A stretch of 64,000 nucleotides of DNA from Domibacillus sp. DTU_2020_1001157_1_SI_ALB_TIR_016 (GTDB lineage Bacteria; Bacillota; Bacilli; Bacillales; Domibacillaceae), in NCBI RefSeq assembly GCF_032341995.1, contig NZ_CP135439.1:1488001-1552000 (forward strand). Direction: 5' to 3'. Positions 45,127 through 54,443 of this stretch are shown piece by piece (position 1 is the stretch's first letter; every line of letters begins with the position of its first letter). The notes beneath the pieces were generated by a model. The model was not told where the DNA came from, ran no database searches, and saw only the letters and a program-made list of their open reading frames with translations. The position numbers and the translations under genes were made by a program.

Positions 45127-45347
45127 TAAAATCGGCCGCCCTTTAAAAGGCTGTTTGATTTATTATTGACAATTTAAATAAACATTTTTATACAGAAGGG
45201 CGCTTTTAACCAACTTGCTTTAATCATCTTAAATAACGGGAATATGGCGTTCCCACGCCCGCAATCCGTCCTTATATTAAATATGGTTTAAAATACTCTT
45301 AAAAGAGGAGGTGCGTATGTTTTACGCATGATGAAACATTGTTTTCC

Positions 45348-46532
45348 TTATTTGTAATTTTCGATAATAACCCTTTCAATCTCATGTAATTCATTGGAAA
45401 GAAATTTTTTCAACTCGGTTACAGCTTTTTTGACCACTTTTTCATTATCGTGCTCGGAATTTTCAATATAAGCGCGCGAAACCATTTCTTTTGAGAAAAT
45501 TTGCGTATATTGCGCTCCCAGCTTATTTACTGTTCCTTTCAACGTTTCTGGGAAAGCCGCTTTAATATCGTATAGTTTCTGGCGGACAGTGGCGTCACCC
45601 GGGCCTATAATAGCTTTCATCACGATTTTTCCATTCTTGTTTTGAATTTCAAAAAGCAGAATGCGACCGCTATCAGTCCAAGTGCCTCCTTTTTCTATAA
45701 GGTTGTCTAACTCATTTGTGGTGAACCTTATATAAGTTTTGTTGGAGGTATCCATTTTGATGTGTGGATGTGATTGAAGCTTTTCTTGTAGCGCGACCGC
45801 GATGTCTGAAAAAATATCCGGTTTGTATTGAAAAATTAAATCGAGCGCTTTACGGTGTTTGAAATAAATATTTCGACAAATACTTTCCAACTCTTTATCT
45901 CCCACGATATACCTCCTTAATATTTCTTCATATTGTTTAATAAAAAATTCAACAGGCGGCGTTAATTGGTCTTTTTTTAGGTCCAAACTTTTTTTTAGAG
46001 CTTTTAACACGTATTCGTACGAGATACTTATCCAGTTTTCTTCGTCGCTGGGTCGTTCCCCGGAGGGAGTGAGAAACAAAAATATCTGATGGTATTCTGG
46101 AAATTCATGTTGGACTTTCATGAAGTAGTTTTTAAGCTGATGCGCCGATTCTTTACTCCAAATTTTATTTTCGATGGCTATCACGATATTGTACGCTTCC
46201 GCATAGAGTAAGAGGTCCATATTTTTATACTCTCTCCGAACAACAAACGCGCTGTAATCCATAAGGGAAATGTCGATAAGTCCAATATCCGCGTTTAAAA
46301 AAGAATGTTGATGATGGTAAAAGACTTCTTGAACGAATTTTTTTAAAAACAACTCGCCAAGCCCGTGATTTTCTTTAGGCGACATTAACCATCCCAGCAT
46401 ATTACTATGGCGAATTTCCGTTGAAACCAATCCGAGTGTTTCAAAAGTGTTAAATCCGCTAATTCTAGATTCAAGCGCGTCCAGCACCTCAATATCCATT
46501 AGAAATTGTTCAATAGCTTTTCTGTCTTCCAA
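45348..46532 (-). CDS. PD-(D/E)XK nuclease family protein (PF14281-like)
   Basis: 394 residues. 'STEIRHSNMLGWLMSPKENH' near the N-terminus and the active-site stretch 'KNMDLLLYAEAYNIVIAIEN' plus 'KIWSKESAHQLKNY' (D...ExK, about residues 104-125) fit the PDDEXK_4 group. The remaining 200 residues are of unknown fold. TTG start at 46532 after AAGGAAGG. Such genes are common in bacterial defence islands; the target is unknown. Confidence 0.8.
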   Translation of the reverse strand: MEDRKAIEQFLMDIEVLDALESRISGFNTFETLGLVSTEIRHSNMLGWLMSPKENHGLGELFLKKFVQEVFYHHQHSFLNADIGLIDISLMDYSAFVVRREYKNMDLLLYAEAYNIVIAIENKIWSKESAHQLKNYFMKVQHEFPEYHQIFLFLTPSGERPSDEENWISISYEYVLKALKKSLDLKKDQLTPPVEFFIKQYEEILRRYIVGDKELESICRNIYFKHRKALDLIFQYKPDIFSDIAVALQEKLQSHPHIKMDTSNKTYIRFTTNELDNLIEKGGTWTDSGRILLFEIQNKNGKIVMKAIIGPGDATVRQKLYDIKAAFPETLKGTVNKLGAQYTQIFSKEMVSRAYIENSEHDNEKVVKKAVTELKKFLSNELHEIERVIIENYK

Positions 46533-46658
46533 ACGAGCAACTTCCTTCCTTTTCTAATGATGATTTGTAATATAAAGCGTAACATATAGAAATAAAAAAC
46601 GCCCATCACGCTTCGTGTAAAATGTAAGTTCCTACACAAACATTCACGGAGGGCTGTC

Positions 46659-46895
46659 GTGAGCCACCAACATTTTAGTGCGTTTGAGCGGGCGCGCATA
46701 GAAACATTAAAAGAATCCGGATGTTCCTTCGGAACGCTGCCGCAAGAAACCGTCGATCGGCCTTTACCATCTCACGCAAGCTGCCACGGAACAATTCTTC
46801 CAGGGCTGCACAAGTCTGAGACCGCGCGGCGCCAGTTTGAATGGCGACGCGAAAACCGCGGCTGCCATGGAAAGGATAAATCAATTTCAAGGTAA
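46659..46895 (+). pseudogene. IS30-family transposase 5' remnant
   Basis: 'SHQHFSAFERARIETLKESG' is the conserved IS30 transposase start; a frameshift then splits the helix-turn-helix ('FTISRKLPRNNSSRAAQV' is read in another frame). The rest is missing. GTG start with GGAGGG upstream. Confidence 0.75.
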
Positions 46896-47227
46896 GTTGA
46901 TATTGATGAGTCATTTTAAGCGAAGGGGTGGATTGTTAACTAACCGCGTCTTTTAATAGACCGAAGTGTAACGCGAGTTGTAGTTTAAGAAAAATTTCTT
47001 GTGAAATTTAATATATAACGCTGTTTAATTAGAAAGAAAAGGGGAGGAAACTAGAGGGAAAAACGGTGGTGGATCTAAACCCTTATTTCTGTACAATCAA
47101 ATTATCTCAAGCGAAAAGATAGTGTTTTGACTATAATAAAGTAAAAAAACTTGTAACTTTACGTAAAAAGGAAGTAAATATGGTTAGTGCTAAGTAATAG
47201 TTAAACAACAGATAGAAGGTGTGGAAA
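46896..47227. other. Intergenic stretch
   Basis: 332 bp between the IS30 scrap and the next gene. No supported gene; the ribosome site AGAAGG for the next gene is at its end. Confidence 0.4.
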
Positions 47228-48094
47228 TTGGAATATATAAAGCTTAAGAAAATCTCATTAAAAGAATATCCTCAAATTAACGAAAAATGGGTACAACAAA
47301 AAATTGCCGAGGATACCTCCATGCTTGGTTTGGGAGAGATCGAATTAAAAGAGATGGAGAGAAAGCAGCCAAGAGCGGGCAGGTTGGACTTTTTGTTTCA
47401 AGATGATAACAATAGACGCTATGAAGTGGAACTACAATTAGGAAAAACGGACGAAAGTCATATTATAAGAACAATAGAGTATTGGGATATAGAAAGAAAA
47501 AGGTCTCCGCAATTTGAGCATGTGGCAGTAATTGTCGCGGAAGATATTACGAGTCGATTTTTAAATGTAATAAGCCTTTTCAACGGGAATATCCCTATAA
47601 TTGCTATTCAAATGAACGCGGTCCAAATTGAAAATAAAATTGGACTTCAATTTATTACTGTCTTGGATGAGACCGCTCTTCCAACTTATGAGGAGGATGA
47701 AGAATTTCAAACACCGACGGACCGTAAATTTTGGGAAGAAAAAGCCACTCCATCAACAGTCGCGCTTGCTGATGAACTCCTAACTTTAATACATGAAAAT
47801 ATCAACCACAATATAAGGCTTAAGTACAACAAGTTTTATATTGGGTTAGAGCAAGATGGAATGACTAATAATTTTGTGACATTTAAGCCTAGGAAGCAAA
47901 ATATTATTTTTCAACCAAAATCGGAACAATCAGAGGAAATTGATAATTTAATAGAGGAATCCGGCTTGGATTTTTTGGAGTATAGTAAGCGTGGGAGGAC
48001 TTACAGAATCAAACTATCCAAGAATAATATAAAAGAGAATAGAGATTTGCTTGTAAAGCTGATCAAGCATTCTTTCAAGTTTTTGAATGGTTGA
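47228..48094 (+). CDS. NucS-like / PD-(D/E)XK-type nuclease family protein
   Basis: 288 residues. 'PRAGRLDFLFQDDNNRRYEV' followed by 'ELQLGKTDESHIIRTIEYWD' is a D...ExQ active-site pattern, typical of NucS/DUF91-like nucleases; 'RFLNVISLFNGNIPIIAIQM' follows. The C-terminal 100 residues contain 'YIGLEQDGMTNNFVTFKPRK' as in DUF5655-type domains. TTG 47228 is chosen (AGAAGG 8 bp upstream). It lies 45 bp before the MrcB_N-HNH gene and probably shares its transcript. Confidence 0.7.
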   Translation: MEYIKLKKISLKEYPQINEKWVQQKIAEDTSMLGLGEIELKEMERKQPRAGRLDFLFQDDNNRRYEVELQLGKTDESHIIRTIEYWDIERKRSPQFEHVAVIVAEDITSRFLNVISLFNGNIPIIAIQMNAVQIENKIGLQFITVLDETALPTYEEDEEFQTPTDRKFWEEKATPSTVALADELLTLIHENINHNIRLKYNKFYIGLEQDGMTNNFVTFKPRKQNIIFQPKSEQSEEIDNLIEESGLDFLEYSKRGRTYRIKLSKNNIKENRDLLVKLIKHSFKFLNG

Positions 48095-48139
48095 TACTAG
48101 AGTAAGACTAAGTAATTGTACAAATTAGGGGGGAATCGC

Positions 48140-49228
48140 TTGTTAAAAGAAAAGCTTGCTTATGTTCTTAATAATTTCTTGCCCAATAGACTGTTAAGTG
48201 ATAGTCAACGGACTATTTTTAAAAGATATTTAATAAATGATTTTTCAAAGGAAATCTCTCGATTAATTGATAATGATTTATTTGAGATATCTGTTCATAC
48301 CGCTGTTGGAAGACCGGCGGATATACCGTGGGTGGGGATTCATTATAGGAAAGATGGTTTCGATTCCAGTTCCCAAACGGGTGTGTATGTGGCGATATTG
48401 TTTAAGGTTTTAGGAGATGGTGTGGCTTTTACTTTGCAGCAAGGAACGGATAAGCTAAGTAGTATTGGCTCTATTAAGGAAAAGGTGCGACCAATCTCCA
48501 ATACGATAAGGTTGCCTTCATTGGATTTTAAAACCACGCCTCTCTCCCTTAGGCCTTTACCTTTTGATAAAACGGTTTTTCCCAACGACCCCAGAACTTC
48601 GATACAGATATTTACCAACAGTTCCAGACCCGCTAAGTATGAAGCCGCTAATATTTTAGGTAAAGAATACGATATGGAATACATTCAAAATAGCGATTTG
48701 GAAGGAGATTTAACAAGTCTGGTAAGAGTTTATAATGAATGGGTGAACTCTATTTTAACTAGCGATTTAGAGGATAGATATCAAGAAAGTATTAGCGGTT
48801 CAAGTAACGAAAACAATGAAATTAAACACGAAGAGACGGTTCCTCCGGATCGTTTAAATAGACTGCAAGTAAGGTCGGGTTCATTGCATCCGCCAAGAAA
48901 TCGGAAAGAAGGAGACTTGGCTATTAAGCTCGCTGATTTTCTATGCGAAATGGATAGTGATCATAGGACATTTAATCTTAGCGGTGGCAAACAGTTTATG
49001 GAGAAACACCACTTAATACCTATGGAGCAGTATTTTAACTTCGAGAAGTCCGTGGATCATTACCTAAATATCTATAGTTTATGTCCTACATGTCATAGGA
49101 AAATTCATTATGGTGAAAAGGAAGATAGAAAAGAGATGCTTGAAATTTTATATGGAATGAGAAAAACTAACTATCAAGAGATTTACGGCATCCAATTAAA
49201 CGACTTATTTCGTTATTACAATGTTTAA
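48140..49228 (+). CDS. MrcB_N (DUF3578)-HNH restriction-like endonuclease
   Basis: 362 residues. The N-terminal 190 residues match the MrcB_N/DUF3578 DNA-recognition domain ('RPADIPWVGIHYRKDGFD', 'GVYVAILFKVLGDGVAFTLQ', 'QGTDKL'). The C-terminal part is an HNH domain ('FMEKHHLIPMEQYF', 'YSLCPTCHRKIHYGEKE'). This is the architecture of modification-dependent (type IV) enzymes. TTG 48140 is chosen: AGGGGGG lies 8 bp upstream. It ends before a clear terminator. Confidence 0.85.
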   Translation: MLKEKLAYVLNNFLPNRLLSDSQRTIFKRYLINDFSKEISRLIDNDLFEISVHTAVGRPADIPWVGIHYRKDGFDSSSQTGVYVAILFKVLGDGVAFTLQQGTDKLSSIGSIKEKVRPISNTIRLPSLDFKTTPLSLRPLPFDKTVFPNDPRTSIQIFTNSSRPAKYEAANILGKEYDMEYIQNSDLEGDLTSLVRVYNEWVNSILTSDLEDRYQESISGSSNENNEIKHEETVPPDRLNRLQVRSGSLHPPRNRKEGDLAIKLADFLCEMDSDHRTFNLSGGKQFMEKHHLIPMEQYFNFEKSVDHYLNIYSLCPTCHRKIHYGEKEDRKEMLEILYGMRKTNYQEIYGIQLNDLFRYYNV

Positions 49229-49274
49229 TATAATTTAGATTATTACAGAGGCGAGATAATTATTGAGGTTATTT

Positions 49275-49338
49275 AAAAACAGGAAATAAAAATCCCTGAA
49301 AAAAGACAGTAAGCAACATAAGATTTTCCTGTTTTTTT
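49275..49338 (+). terminator. Terminator of the 47228-49228 unit
   Basis: AAAAACAGGAAAT pairs with ATTTTCCTGTTTTT over a 35-base loop, then T-run. Confidence 0.65.
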
Positions 49339-49349
49339 AATCTTATATT

Positions 49350-49461
49350 GAGCTGGGAGATTGCCGCCTTGACAGGGTAGAGGTCGCTGGTTCGAACCCA
49401 GTAGGAATCATCAATGTTCAAAACCGTAAATCCTTGATGTATAAGGGTTTGCGGTTTTTTT
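49350..49461 (+). repeat. tRNA-Val 3' fragment and terminator (att site copy 2)
   Basis: Bases 49350-49410 repeat the 3' two thirds of the tRNA-like gene at 36258-36330; the anticodon loop here reads TTGACAG (anticodon GAC, valine). The 5' acceptor half is missing. The following 50 bp repeat the same terminator. Taken with the copy at 36258-36381 this gives direct repeats 13.1 kb apart, each followed by integrase DNA. Confidence 0.8.
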
Positions 49462-49512
49462 ATTTTGTTCTCTTATATCCGTTCCGCTTCATTGGTCATA
49501 AGGACAAGGGAA

Positions 49513-50634
49513 TTAACCGTTAAACAATTTATTTGCAAGACGCTTAGATGCCTCTCGCTGCATGTTAGGCAAAACATGCGAATAGGTATCCAATGTGATT
49601 TTTACGCTGCTATGATCTAACCGCTCGGATATTAGTTTAATGTTTTCTCCTTGCTGTAGCATAAGACTAGCGTGCGTGTGCCTTAAATCATGGAAGCGAA
49701 TCTTAGGAAGGTTGGCTTTAGCAATTAAGCGGTAGAAGGTCCTGAGCACGTTCCTAGGGTTGATTGGTTTTCCATTTGAAGTACATACGATCAGATCAGA
49801 ATTAAGGTAAGCAGGGCCGTATTTGAGCTTGTTGGATGCTATCCGCTTTCTGTGCTGTTTAAGATTGAATATAGTGACTGCATCTAAACCAACTGAGCGG
49901 TTGCCGGCTGTACTTTTCGTACCTTCCTTGAATCCTATTCCATCGTGTGTCAGGGTCTGTCTTATATAAAGACACTCATTTTCAAAGTCTATGTCTCTCC
50001 AACGCAATCCTAAGATTTCTCCTTGCCTCATTCCTGTTGTTACTGCAAGCAGAAAAGCAATGTAGTAAGGGGAGGACATAGAGTGTTTAAGAAACAAAGA
50101 CACTTCAGTTGCATTCCAAATGATAGTTTCTTTCGAAGTTACTTTTGGTTTTTCAACACCTGAAGCGGGATTTTTCTTGATAAGCTCCATTTTAACAGCT
50201 GCATTTAAAGAGGCATTTACAACATTAAAGATGCGCTTAATCGTCCATTTCGCCAATCCCTTACTTCTTAGCTCTCCGATAAAACCTTGTACGTGCATTG
50301 GTGTTACGGACGCCAGTGGTAATAAGCCGAAAGAAGAGAGAATGTGATTTTTTAAGTACGATTCATATGCTTTTAAAGTTTAAGAACTCATTTCGTTTAT
50401 CTTTGTATCAAGCCAGAAGCGCATGTAATCACCATACGTTTGCTTAGACGGTTCAATATAAAGCCCTTCATGTAATTCATTCAAAAGAGCTGCTAAAGCT
50501 TTCTCCGCTTCCTTCTTTGTTTGAAACCCTCGCTTCTTTTTCTGCTTACGCTTATCCGTCAGTGGGTCTTTTCCAATATTAATAATGAAATCCCACTTGC
50601 CTGTTTGTTTATTCTTTTTAATACTGCCTTTCAT
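49513..50634 (-). pseudogene. int: Tyrosine site-specific integrase interrupted by one stop codon
   Basis: 373-codon frame with an N-terminal AP2-like arm-binding domain ('MKGSIKKNKQTGKWDFIINI'), a core-binding domain and the catalytic residues Arg ('TGMRQGEILGLRWRDID'), HxxR ('FHDLRHTHASLML'), His ('LDHSSVKI') and Tyr ('DTYSHVLP'). A single TAA at 50380-50382 (probably a former CAA) stops translation after residue 84; the frame is otherwise intact. AGGAGG lies 9 bp before ATG 50634. It points toward the tRNA fragment, the usual layout for tRNA-integrating elements. Confidence 0.9.
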
Positions 50635-50807
50635 TGTTAAGAGCCTCCTAAAATGCTCTTAAGCCTGTAAAAAGTTCCCTTAACCCATTTTAACACATAT
50701 TATCGATTAATTACCTAAATACAAAACTATCTGTAATAAAGCTTTTATAGCTTACAGTCAATGATTTACTAAGGTTTTGAGAGAGAGGTTTTGATGGTGT
50801 TGAAAAT

Positions 50808-51044
50808 CCGTTTTTAAACAACCACGCTGCCTTCCTTGAAGACTGCATGAATATTATCATGAATGACCTTATTGAACTGATGGACCCACGCTACATTAAA
50901 GTATGGGGCGAATTCACGCCTCGTGGCGGGATTTCGATTGACCCGTACACGAACTGCGGGAAGCCTGGCACGAAATACGAAAAAATGGCGGAGTACCGCA
51001 TGATGAACCATGACCTATATCCAGAAACGGTGGATAACCGGTAA
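50808..51044 (+). pseudogene. queF: 3' fragment of queF (7-cyano-7-deazaguanine reductase)
   Basis: Reads '[20 protein letters not shown]', '[20 protein letters not shown]' and '[19 protein letters not shown]', matching the last 78 residues of QueF to the stop. The N-terminal half, including the catalytic cysteine, is absent, and the junction lies about 175 bp upstream of the integrase gene start. It is probably a leftover from insertion or recombination at a queF locus. Confidence 0.85.
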
Positions 51045-51213
51045 GGACAAAGAAACGAGCGTAGTCAAACGAAAATTAGCTGAAATGTAACCAGAAATAC
51101 AGCCTTTTTTCAAAAATGTGACCAAATGTGTGACCAACAGAAGTGCGAAATAAGGTGATGTGACCACGCATTATACGTAAGAAAGATGTCTTTTTCTAAG
51201 GCATCTTTTTTAG
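51022..51213. repeat. Direct repeat D, copy 1 (queF 3' end and downstream)
   Basis: Begins in the queF stop region (TGGATAACCG) and runs through a stretch with several GTGACCA words to a terminator hairpin. It recurs, at lower identity, at about 53280-53457. Confidence 0.7.
51181..51213 (+). terminator. Terminator at end of repeat D copy 1
   Basis: AAAGATGTC/GGCATCTTT (one mismatch) with T6. Confidence 0.7.
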
Positions 51214-51345
51214 TTTTTATTAAGAAGAGATTTCATAAAAAGTATTGTTTATAGTTAATCCAGCTAAGAGTAAACTCAATTTTATAAATAAAACTTTTTT
51301 GGTATAATTGTAGAATCAATAGAAACTTACCCTTGGAGGGTAATT

Positions 51346-52077
51346 GTGAAAAAAAAGGTTGAAAAATTGAGTTATTTTGATCGAGAAGAGATTACTAGGC
51401 ATGAAAAGTTACAGCGTGCTAAAGAGTTATATATTGATTTTCAAAAGCAAGAGAATCACACTTCTTTTAGTAAATATAGTCCAAAAGCAAATTCATATGT
51501 TATGCAGATTTTTGATAAGTATAAGCCAAATCAGATTAAAGCTTTTTGTAAGTATGTAGGAATTAGAAAAAAGCAAAAGAATAAATTAGTTACTCCGAAA
51601 AGGACATCGTCATCATTAATTAATCCGCATTTAACTGCTTATGCCCAATTAGGATTAAGGTTTGAATCTAAAGTAAAAGAGATATTGTTAGTATTGAATC
51701 AACATAAGAAGATAGATTTTCAAGTGGTTATACCTGTAAAAGGACATAATACCAATACTAGTTATTTGAAGCCGGATATTGTTATTAACGATGATATTTG
51801 GATTGATTGTAAGTTGTCAAAAAATAGTAACCTAAAGGAAACTGCTATAAAGTATGAAGGTCATTGTAGGATATTAGAGTTCTATGTACTAATGAATGAA
51901 GGAATAGATTATGGAGTGGATGAAAGCTCAGGTCAAATCATTAGATCAATATGGAGCGTTATTCAAAGAGGGAAAGGGAAGTTAGGAGAAGAGTTAGCCC
52001 AGCATTACTATAACGAATTTAAACGATTAGAACAAGAGTATATAAATATTAAGGAAAATGGAAACATCGGTTCCTGA
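51346..52077 (+). CDS. PD-(D/E)XK-type nuclease-like protein
   Basis: 243 residues, basic N-terminal half. The stretch 'LKPDIVINDDIWIDCKLSKN' has the order PD...DxK expected for a PD-(D/E)XK active site. GTG start with GGAGGG upstream. It sits between two direct repeats with a GIY-YIG gene on the other strand. The family was not recognised, so a nuclease role is inference from the motif. Confidence 0.6.
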   Translation: MKKKVEKLSYFDREEITRHEKLQRAKELYIDFQKQENHTSFSKYSPKANSYVMQIFDKYKPNQIKAFCKYVGIRKKQKNKLVTPKRTSSSLINPHLTAYAQLGLRFESKVKEILLVLNQHKKIDFQVVIPVKGHNTNTSYLKPDIVINDDIWIDCKLSKNSNLKETAIKYEGHCRILEFYVLMNEGIDYGVDESSGQIIRSIWSVIQRGKGKLGEELAQHYYNEFKRLEQEYINIKENGNIGS

Positions 52078-52318
52078 ATATTCAACTATAAAAAGGTTTG
52101 AGCTTTCAAGATGGAAATGCTTTGACAACCACCGAATAAGACTCCGCCAAAGAGGAGAATGTTTAGGTAGCTTCTGTTTGTAAGCATGTCAACTAGCGGC
52201 ATGTTTTCTCTTGTTAAGAAGCTATCTTGTCCAATGGTTGATACTGATTATTTGTTAGAAAGAAAAAGAACCACATGTTAATATGTAGTTCACCGATTCT
52301 GCAACGCTAGTAGATGTT

Positions 52319-52996
52319 TTATTTAACTTTAAGTACGCCATTTTTAACTAGGCTATTTAAAGCACCAACGTTTTTGTATCTAAAATAAACGATTAATCTA
52401 TCTAAATCCTTCTTGGTTAAGGATGAGTAATCAACCATTAGTTCGTATTCTTGATCTAACCTCTTGATCATAGACTTAGCATATTCAAGCTGTTTTTCTG
52501 TTAAGGAGAGAGCCACAGTTTCATTTTTCTGTGTGCGCTCTGCACCTAACTGATTATGGATAGTCATATTTATATCTTCTGTATAATTCTTTTCTTTAAT
52601 CCATGTAATATCCTCTCGTGTTAAAGCGAACCATTCTCCCTCTAAACGCTTGTGAGCAAAATGTTTATGAAAAGCGACTTCTGTTTGATGGTGATTCCCC
52701 GATTTGATAAGAAAAATAAGTTCATTCTCAAATGGCAGTTTAACACTAAAAAGATTCATTCTTTGGTCAATGTGTTTTGTTTTACCGATTTTAAATGAAC
52801 CGTTTAAATGTTCTTGAACAAAATAAACATAACCCGGAGCTTTACCATCGGGATAAGAGGAATTAATAACACTTTCTAACTCTCTTGAATCAGGTTGAAA
52901 CAAGAATATTTTTTGAGGTGCAAGGACAACAGTTTCTTTTATTATTTCTTTAGGTTTAGACTTCTGTGAAAATTTGGATAGTAATTCCTTTAACAT
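52319..52996 (-). CDS. GIY-YIG (MUG113/T5orf172-type) protein
   Basis: 225 residues. Central 'GYVYFVQEHLNGSFKIGKTK', 'IDQRMNLF' and 'HHQTEVAFHKHFAHKRLEGE' plus 'WFAL' match the MUG113 / T5orf172 branch of GIY-YIG domains. The C-terminal 70 residues are helical. Start with AGGAAG upstream. These proteins are common on phages and plasmids; function unknown. Confidence 0.8.
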   Translation of the reverse strand: MLKELLSKFSQKSKPKEIIKETVVLAPQKIFLFQPDSRELESVINSSYPDGKAPGYVYFVQEHLNGSFKIGKTKHIDQRMNLFSVKLPFENELIFLIKSGNHHQTEVAFHKHFAHKRLEGEWFALTREDITWIKEKNYTEDINMTIHNQLGAERTQKNETVALSLTEKQLEYAKSMIKRLDQEYELMVDYSSLTKKDLDRLIVYFRYKNVGALNSLVKNGVLKVK

Positions 52997-53279
52997 TTTT
53001 CCGCTTCACTTCCTAAGATGTCTTTTTATCTGACTATGATCTGAAGATACAGTAGTAATTTCCTATAAACCTAGCATAATAATTAAAGAAGAAGAATACA
53101 ACAAGAAATGTTGTTGGAAGTTTTAGTTAATTGAAGAGATATATAAGTGAGTGGGGTGCACCTTCTCACCAATTGATCTGATGTTTTTTATTAGGAGAGG
53201 TAAAGCACTCTGATCGCCGCAACCAGTTTACTTTTACATACGTGTAAATGAGTACGTTGTATGCTTGAAATCCGAGATT

Positions 53280-53457
53280 AATGGATAACCGAGGCGAGTG
53301 TCAGGGAAATGTATGTGGTCACATAAAATTGGCTGAAGTGTGACCAGAAGAACCACTTTTTTCGAAAATTGTGACCAATAGAAGTGAAAAATAAGGTGAC
53401 GTGACCAAACCATTATACATAAAAAAGAGGTATCTCCACGAAGAGACCTCTTTTTAT
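53280..53457. repeat. Direct repeat D, copy 2
   Basis: Starts with ATGGATAACCG as copy 1 does, shares the GTGACCA-rich middle (GTGACCAATAGAAGTG against GTGACCAACAGAAGTG) and ends in a terminator. Confidence 0.65.
53421..53457 (+). terminator. Terminator at end of repeat D copy 2
   Basis: AAAAAGAGGT/ACCTCTTTTT with an inner TCT/AGA pair. Confidence 0.75.
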
Positions 53458-53618
53458 TTGGAAAACTTTATTTAGCTTCAAACGTTCTTAATGAATCTTA
53501 GAAACAGAAATCAAATGGACATTGAGTGAACTTATAAATCTCCTTTGCACGTGGGAAGGTATTTTGGATAAATGTAAGGAATTAGATATAACGGAGTAGA
53601 AAATAATGAGGTGATATT

Positions 53619-54409
53619 TTGTTAGAACAAACATTAGCGGAACGATTACGTCAAGAGCCACCAGAAAATTGTACAGTAGTAAATGGCAGCACTCCAATTA
53701 TTGCATTTGGACGATTTCGAAGTGCCAAAGTAGCTTCTGTTAGTTTAAATCCGAGTTGGGCAGAGTTTGAACCAGTAAGGGATAATAATCGTTTTCATAC
53801 ATTAAAAACTTTAGGTATAGATAGTTATTCCGAGATTACAGCCGAACATATAAAACAAATATTGGATTATTGTGAAAGGTATTTTGAACGTTATTATACT
53901 ACAGGGGTTAGAAAGATTAAAAAAATCCATTGTATTATAAACCGTGGTTCAATCCCATGGAAAAATTAATAAATGATATATCTGGAGCCAGCTATCTCAA
54001 TGGTAGTGCTTGTCATTTGGATATAAGTCAGTGGGCTACTAAGGACACATGGGGAAAGTTAAAGGAACACCAAAGAAAAGCTATAACAGGAAAAAGTGAT
54101 TTGGATTTATTAAGACAACAAGTATTAACTAATAATTATGAAATTATCTTATTAAATGGTGCTACAACCTCTGAGGTATTTTTAAATCAATGCTTTAATA
54201 TCTATGACTACAAGACCATTACTCTTCAGAAGACAACTAGAGTTAAAGAGGAGAAAACGCTGTCTAAAGTTGAAGGGTATTACGTAGAGGTTAATGAGCT
54301 GCTAGGTAAGAAACTTAAAAACCCAACAAAAATTATTGGTTGGAATGATTATATACAAAAAAAACCTTCAAATATTGAGTTGATTAAAAGTTGGATAAAA
54401 ACGCTTTAG
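53619..54409 (+). pseudogene. Uracil-DNA-glycosylase-like gene with a one-base deletion
   Basis: Frame one gives 'PIIAFGRFRSAKVASVSLNP' then 'SWAEFEPVRDNNRF' and reaches 'RYYTTGVRKIKK'; frame two resumes with 'NPLYYKPWFNPMEKLINDI' and 'CHLDISQWATKDTWGKL'. Joined, it looks like one protein of about 263 residues of a UDG-like fold. The break is at an A7 tract (53919-53925); eight A would restore it. TTG start with GAGGTGA upstream. It may be a sequencing artefact, a dead gene or a phase-variable one. Confidence 0.75.
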
Positions 54410-54443
54410 CACTGCCTTAAATCAATCATCGATCAGAAATGGT

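Larger units (their letters stand above)
52997..53618. other. Intergenic stretch with repeat D copy 2
   Basis: 622 bp with no supported gene. Bases 53280-53457 repeat the queF 3' end and downstream sequence; a terminator (53421-53457) ends it. Confidence 0.5.
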
